Origin: Andrena cerasifolii
Lineage: Eukaryota; Arthropoda; Insecta; Hymenoptera; Andrenidae
Direction: 5' to 3'
NCBI RefSeq assembly: GCF_050908995.1
Contig: NC_135119.1
Location: 13,268,001-13,332,000 of the forward strand
Length of the DNA stretch: 64,000 nucleotides
In this document: one piece after another, positions 59,485 to 64,000 of the stretch
How the letters are laid out: every line of letters starts with the position of its first letter
Numbering within the stretch: the first letter of the stretch is position 1
The notes under the pieces: model-generated
What the model saw: the letters and a program-made list of their open reading frames with translations, nothing else
Told to the model about the DNA's origin: nothing
Databases searched by the model: none
Made by a program: the position numbers and the translations under genes

Positions 59485-60901
59485 CCAAGACAATTAAAAC
59501 GATTTACAACAGATACACCAAAAATTGTGCAACTAGGTGATGCAGAGTGTTCCGAAGTATTGTTTGCTGTGCAGGGATGAGCAGTTGCAAAGGGAGCAAT
59601 CAACTCCGTTGATTCCTCTTGACCCCAGTTTCAACGCGATTCGATTTGTAGATGTGACGGTTTCGGTCAATAACGAGAATCCGCGTGGCAGGAGGTAGGA
59701 CTATTAGACTCTAACCAACTATTATACGTTAATCAGACCAGCATTCCTTTACCAATCCAATATCTCATCTCTGCACAGTAGTTTTGCCACTTTCGTGGAT
59801 ATTTCTCCACAATGTATAAAATTGCTTGTACACGTCAGCGAGCGAGAATCTCTGTAGAATAATAAGGTAAGGCCTTACGAGTAGACCGTGTGTCATTGGG
59901 GTGTCAAATTTCGTTCTTCACCAGCGCACAAGCGAAAATTGTTTTTGCCCGCTTAAGGGGTTGAATGAAAAGAAGTGGGTTATCCTGTACAGAGGGTAAC
60001 CGCCAATAGCCGGTGGCGGCACACGACGTCTTCAAAGGGCATCAGAGCACCGCCGCGAGGAAGGTACCTGTCGTTCGGGTAGGTAAGCGAGTGGGTGGGC
60101 GAGTGGTTCGGAGCGGATTCAAAGTTAGGTGGGAGCGGGTATAGGGTAGCGAACGAATGTCGGCGAGGGGCGGGGGGAGGGGGAGCGCGATAGTAGTGGG
60201 AGAGCCGTCGGTCGGTCGAATTGTGTGAATACGCGGGTGCCGCTCTCGGCCTTCCTTCAGTCGCATCGAGCCACTCGTGGAACGCGCGTCGTGTTGTGCA
60301 TGCATGCATGCTTGCTTGCGTGCGGTTAAACGTGCGTGCATGTGTGTGCTCATTATTGTGGTGTACCCGAAGTGGTCGGGTGTGCATGTGTGCGGGCCAT
60401 AACACGGTGTCGCGCGCGCGATCTCGGCAGTACATGTCGTGATTACCAGAGCCGTCGTCTCGTCTGTCCGTCCATCGCGCGATCGCATCAAATGCACGTC
60501 TCGTGCTCCTCCTCGAGATCACGCAGCAGTAACACCCGCGCCCGTCTTTATCGCCCCGCCGTTTGACAGCGAGGGTGGCCGATTCGAAGGAGCAAGGGGA
60601 AAGAAGAAGAGCCGCGTCTTGTCTGGCGGTTGGTGACTCTTCGAACGATCGTGCCGAATACGCGACTAAGGAGTAGGAGGAGGAATTGAATCGTCTCGCT
60701 GCTCTGTACCCTGTCCTTCCCTCTCTCTTTTTCTCTCCCCCCCCCCCCTTTTCGCTCTCTCACTCTCTTTCTCTCTCTCTTTCTCTCTCCCCCGTTGTGT
60801 CTCTTTCTTTCTCTCACGATCACGATCGCGGAACTCACCGGTGCCCCAGACGGTTCCTGTTTTCCCCCGGCCGTTTCCGTGATTCGGACCATTCCGCCAA
60901 A
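59485..60901. promoter_or_regulatory. GC-rich promoter and leader of the 60.9-kb gene
   Basis: From about 60000 the DNA is GC-rich with CpG, GTGTG and TGCATGCATGC runs, then a CT-rich block at 60717-60795 immediately before the coding exon. Long frames on both strands are compositional. Likely a broad promoter and long 5' untranslated region. Confidence 0.5.
60717..60795. repeat. CT-rich microsatellite in the leader
   Basis: Mostly CTCTCT and TTTCTCTC runs with a block of ten C. On plus it would lie in the 5' untranslated region of the next gene. Confidence 0.85.
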
Positions 60902-61130
60902 ATGAAAATAATACAGAGGTACCGCCGCGCAGTCCTGGCACCTGTGTCGATCCTGATACTATTGGGGGGCTGCACCGATTTTGCCTCGTCCCGATCGCCG
61001 CGCTCCGCCGAACGTCCAAAGAACGATACCGACTCGTCCGCCGACTGTGAGCATGTGAAGCCGTTCTTCGAGAGCAAGAACATCACGATCACGATTACCA
61101 AGGGAAGCACACCGGAGGACGCGGCGAAAA
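60902..61130 (+). CDS. First coding exon of a secreted protein, possibly a glypican (partial)
   Basis: ATG at 60902 opens a 76-codon exon ending at GCGAAAA|GTAAGT in phase 1; later exons are outside or unseen. Residues 10-26 (AVLAPVSILILLGGCTD) are a signal peptide core. After a Ser/Arg-rich stretch comes DCEHVKPFFESKNITITIT. A cysteine followed by V-x-x-F/Y and a short helix is how the mature N-terminus of glypicans such as Dally begins, which is why I suggest that family; it is not proven by one motif. The CpG-rich promoter and long first intron fit a developmentally regulated gene. Confidence 0.5.
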
Positions 61131-64000
61131 GTAAGTGACCGATTTCAATTGTTACAGAGATTAAAAAGGCAACCGGTGCCCCCTCTACGATCTGCGGTGT
61201 GCCAAGCTGTGCGCGAGTGTTTTCGATTCTTCGATTAGTTTATCGAGGCGACTAGGATCGCGCCAGAATTCAGCGGAAGTAATCTTATCGAATCGGGGCG
61301 AAGCTTTTACGTTTCGAATTACCCGGCGTGGCGCTGTCACGTTGGCGGATCGTTCTAATAATCCGCATTTCAGTGGGGGATGCCGGGAATCGAGGAAACT
61401 TGGCGGTGTTTCGCTCGCCATTGGAGGGAACGAACTGGAAGCCTTGATTATACCCGCTTGATTCTAATTACGAAGTTTTATTTGGTAGTCCTCGAGAGTC
61501 GTTACGTTAACCGACACTTAATGCTATTGCATCAAATAGCCTCGTTTGAGGACTTGTGAAAACCTACTTCAATTGACGTGAGACCGATAAATCTGTCTTA
61601 AGTCGTAGAAATCTTTTGCGGTGTGCGGCTTACCGTATATTCGTTGGTATTCATCGAAAACTTGACGCTACAGGTAACCTTGGAATGTTTACCTTCTTTA
61701 AAATTTTTAGGCTGACGGACGATTCGAGTCTTTCCCAAAATGTAGGCCAAATTTTTACGCTCCGATGGTGAATCTATGCCACTCATTTGTTAGTTTCAGG
61801 TCACGTAGGTTACTCCAAACCGTCGGAGCCATTGGTCACCATAGTGTATAGACTTTAGTGGGCAGCCTGGCGTAACTAGCTGAAAATCGAGGCATTTTTC
61901 GGGAATTTTTTTTGAAGAAAGTACTTAATCGATCTTTCTGAAACTTTCAGGATATTTTATTATCAGATTAAGGTAGATAAAAAAAAATTTGTATTAAAAA
62001 AGAGCGGCAAATAACGGAGTTATACGGGCTTATGTCCAGCCCGGTGGCGACGCAATTCTTCCACTGCGGGCAACGTAGCGTCTACTGTATTCATCTGAAA
62101 CCAAACATCGAACAATTTTTGTTTAGTTTACGAGTGCGCGCACGAATCCTATAAATTCATAACTTAAAAGATGCAAAATTGAACAAATGGCGGCCTCTTG
62201 AAAAAAAGGTTCACTTTTTCCAACGAAATTTTGCCTTAGATGTGTAAAAACAGTTATTTATTTAAACAATATCATTATACCAATAGCTAAGCTCTGTGAA
62301 GAAAATGTTCACAAATATCCGTACACAAGGTCATGTCGATTAGTTGAATATTTTTGGAGTTACATTGCCCGCAAAAATATTTAGTTTGTTGGTTACTCTG
62401 ACGATGAAAAATGGGGGAAATCACTCTGGTCTGCAGTTCTAAGGTTGATGTTATAGACAATAAGGGTGCGATTTACTCCTTAAACATAGTAGATTATAGG
62501 TACCCTAGTAAAATTCTTCATTGGGGTACCTATAATCAGGAACGAACCGCAGGCACTTCACTACTTAATTAATTTTATAATTAAAGTTTTAAAACGCATA
62601 GCGAAAGAAAGTTTAAGCAGGATAAGTGGGCGAAACGGGCGCCTGTAAAAGGGATATTTAAAGTTAGTAATTATCTAAAAGATAGATCTGATTCATTAAC
62701 AGAAGTACAATAAGTAAGAAGGTACTTTGAATTTTTGCCCGATAAAAATAGCATTTTGGTTATTTATTAGTTGAAAAATTCCTTATTTAGAATCGATATT
62801 AGCTCGTAGCAATGGCAAAAATGGTTATTCCATCAAATTCAATGACCAACCTTTACCTGTAAGAGATTTTTTTTTTACTTTTCCCGTTTTTTTTTTTATT
62901 TTAAACCGAAGTCGTTAAAATAATTTAGAACTGCGAAATAATGTTCCCGTAATATTATAATAACACGCACCAATTTTCATATCGCTGCCCAAATAAGGGG
63001 ATGATGTTTTTCAAAAGGGAAATCTATTCTACGAATGTTTTACTTCGTCTTCCGATTTTTTTTTATTAAAATAGTAAAGGTACAAGCGTACAGTTGAAGC
63101 TTACTCTTAAAGTTGAAGAAAAAAAGCCAATTATGAATTTTAATTGCATGGTACTGCAAATGGAAAAAAAGTAGGCAAAACATGAAGTACTTACTTTTCA
63201 TCGTACGTTTTGTAGTTATATTAAGGATGTATCGGACGTATAATATTAGACAAAAGTATATGAAACTTGAAGTACTTGAATATCTTCATGTTACGCATAG
63301 TAACTCTAGATGTAAGGAACTCGAACAACAGTTGGAATCTTATTTTTACTCCTGGGAAGGTATTTTTCACTTTACAAATGCTTTCTCAAGCTTTATTTGC
63401 AAAACTTTTGGCAGTGAAAATGCCCTGAATGCACAATTTTCTCAAGTAATAATTTACTTCTTCAAAACGGTCTAGTGAAAACAATTGAAACTTGGCAGAT
63501 ATTTTCATCCACCCGTATACTACATGTAAAAAAAAATTGAAAACATTGGTAGTATATCTTCAACATTTTTTCAGCTGTTTTATTTGTAAAGGTCGCCTCT
63601 TTCCATAAGAGTACGTGTAAAATCAGTGGAAATTAAAATCGTTATAACTCAGCAATTAATTAGTGAATTCGTTTAAAATTTTTGGAGCACATCAGGAAGA
63701 TTAGAAAGAACAATCTCACAAATTTTCATCAACTTGGTATGGTTTTGAAGATAGGTGCAATACACCCTTAGAGAGCAAACAATTGCGTGTTTAATCTGAT
63801 GCATCGAGTTGAAGTTACGAGGAATATTAACAGAATTAAAAAGTCTTTGCCAGAGGATCGTTGATCAATAAATTTTACCGTTTTAATACTTAAAATGAAC
63901 GAACGTTACTTCTCATAGAATAAATTTATCCGCTATCCAATTTTCCCTAAACGTGATTACGTAATGAACATTTGCAGGGTAGCCTGCAATTCGGTCGATA
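61131..64000. other. First intron of the 60.9-kb gene; no exon seen
   Basis: No supportable exon to the end of the window. A palindrome around GGTACC lies at 62498-62535. Sequence at 61850-62470 looks like the interior of an old transposon. The 97-codon frame at 63182-63475 lacks any recognised feature. Confidence 0.45.

Noticed and set aside
59980..60636. Frames of up to 180 codons on minus and 76 on plus
   Set aside because: GC-rich promoter DNA with simple runs; His/Thr/Arg-rich translations are typical of chance frames there.
62461..63774. Possible large element with AAGGGTG-like ends
   Set aside because: The ends match over only a few bases and no target duplication could be read.

Overview
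This is a 64 kb stretch of animal nuclear DNA: AT-rich, with spliced genes, short GT-AG introns, no operons and abundant short transposable elements. The proteins point to an insect. The annexin keeps the fly AnnB9 layout, including its exon 1 and 2 junction. The mix of CENP-A, a glycine-rich secreted cuticle-type protein and many hAT, TTAA and foldback elements suggests Hymenoptera, most likely an ant or a TE-rich bee or wasp. That placement is inference; no marker in the window fixes the species.

Layout: 1-16 kb shows no gene and holds repeats, short transposon remnants and a GC-richer patch at 11.7-13.1 kb. 16.1-18.35 kb (minus) is a three-exon secreted glycine-rich protein with a TATA box. 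19.2-21 kb has a tandem repeat and a broken Helitron helicase. 21-24.9 kb is intergenic with foldback elements. 24.9-26.9 kb (minus) is a seven-exon synaptotagmin-like double-C2 protein. 28.76-29.56 kb (minus) is a four-exon CENP-A histone with a probable frame break in its last exon. 30.4-30.9 kb (plus) is NDUFS6 of complex I, convergent with single-exon SYS1 (minus). 34.4-36.0 kb (plus) is bystin. 37.5-41.3 kb (minus) is RNASEH2B with a PIP-like C-terminus and two transposons in intron 1. 43.3-48.0 kb (plus) is annexin B9 with three MITEs in its introns. 49.8-53.8 kb (minus) is ICE2/NARG2 of the little elongation complex. 54.9-58.6 kb (plus) is MCM7 with an upstream E2F-type site. 60.9-61.1 kb (plus) is the first coding exon of a secreted protein, possibly a glypican, whose remaining exons lie beyond the window.

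The protein genes are mostly conserved single-copy housekeeping genes: replication (MCM7), centromere (CENP-A), RNA/DNA hybrid removal (RNase H2B), ribosome biogenesis (bystin), snRNA transcription (ICE2), respiration (NDUFS6) and Golgi traffic (SYS1). They are not a shared pathway cluster. All exon joins were worked out by hand and keep frame across every splice. I found no new multi-gene system. The most distinctive signals are the CENP-A frame break, the furin-type glycine-rich protein, and the many short elements whose target-site duplications can still be read (8-bp hAT type, TTAA type, TAA/TTA type).
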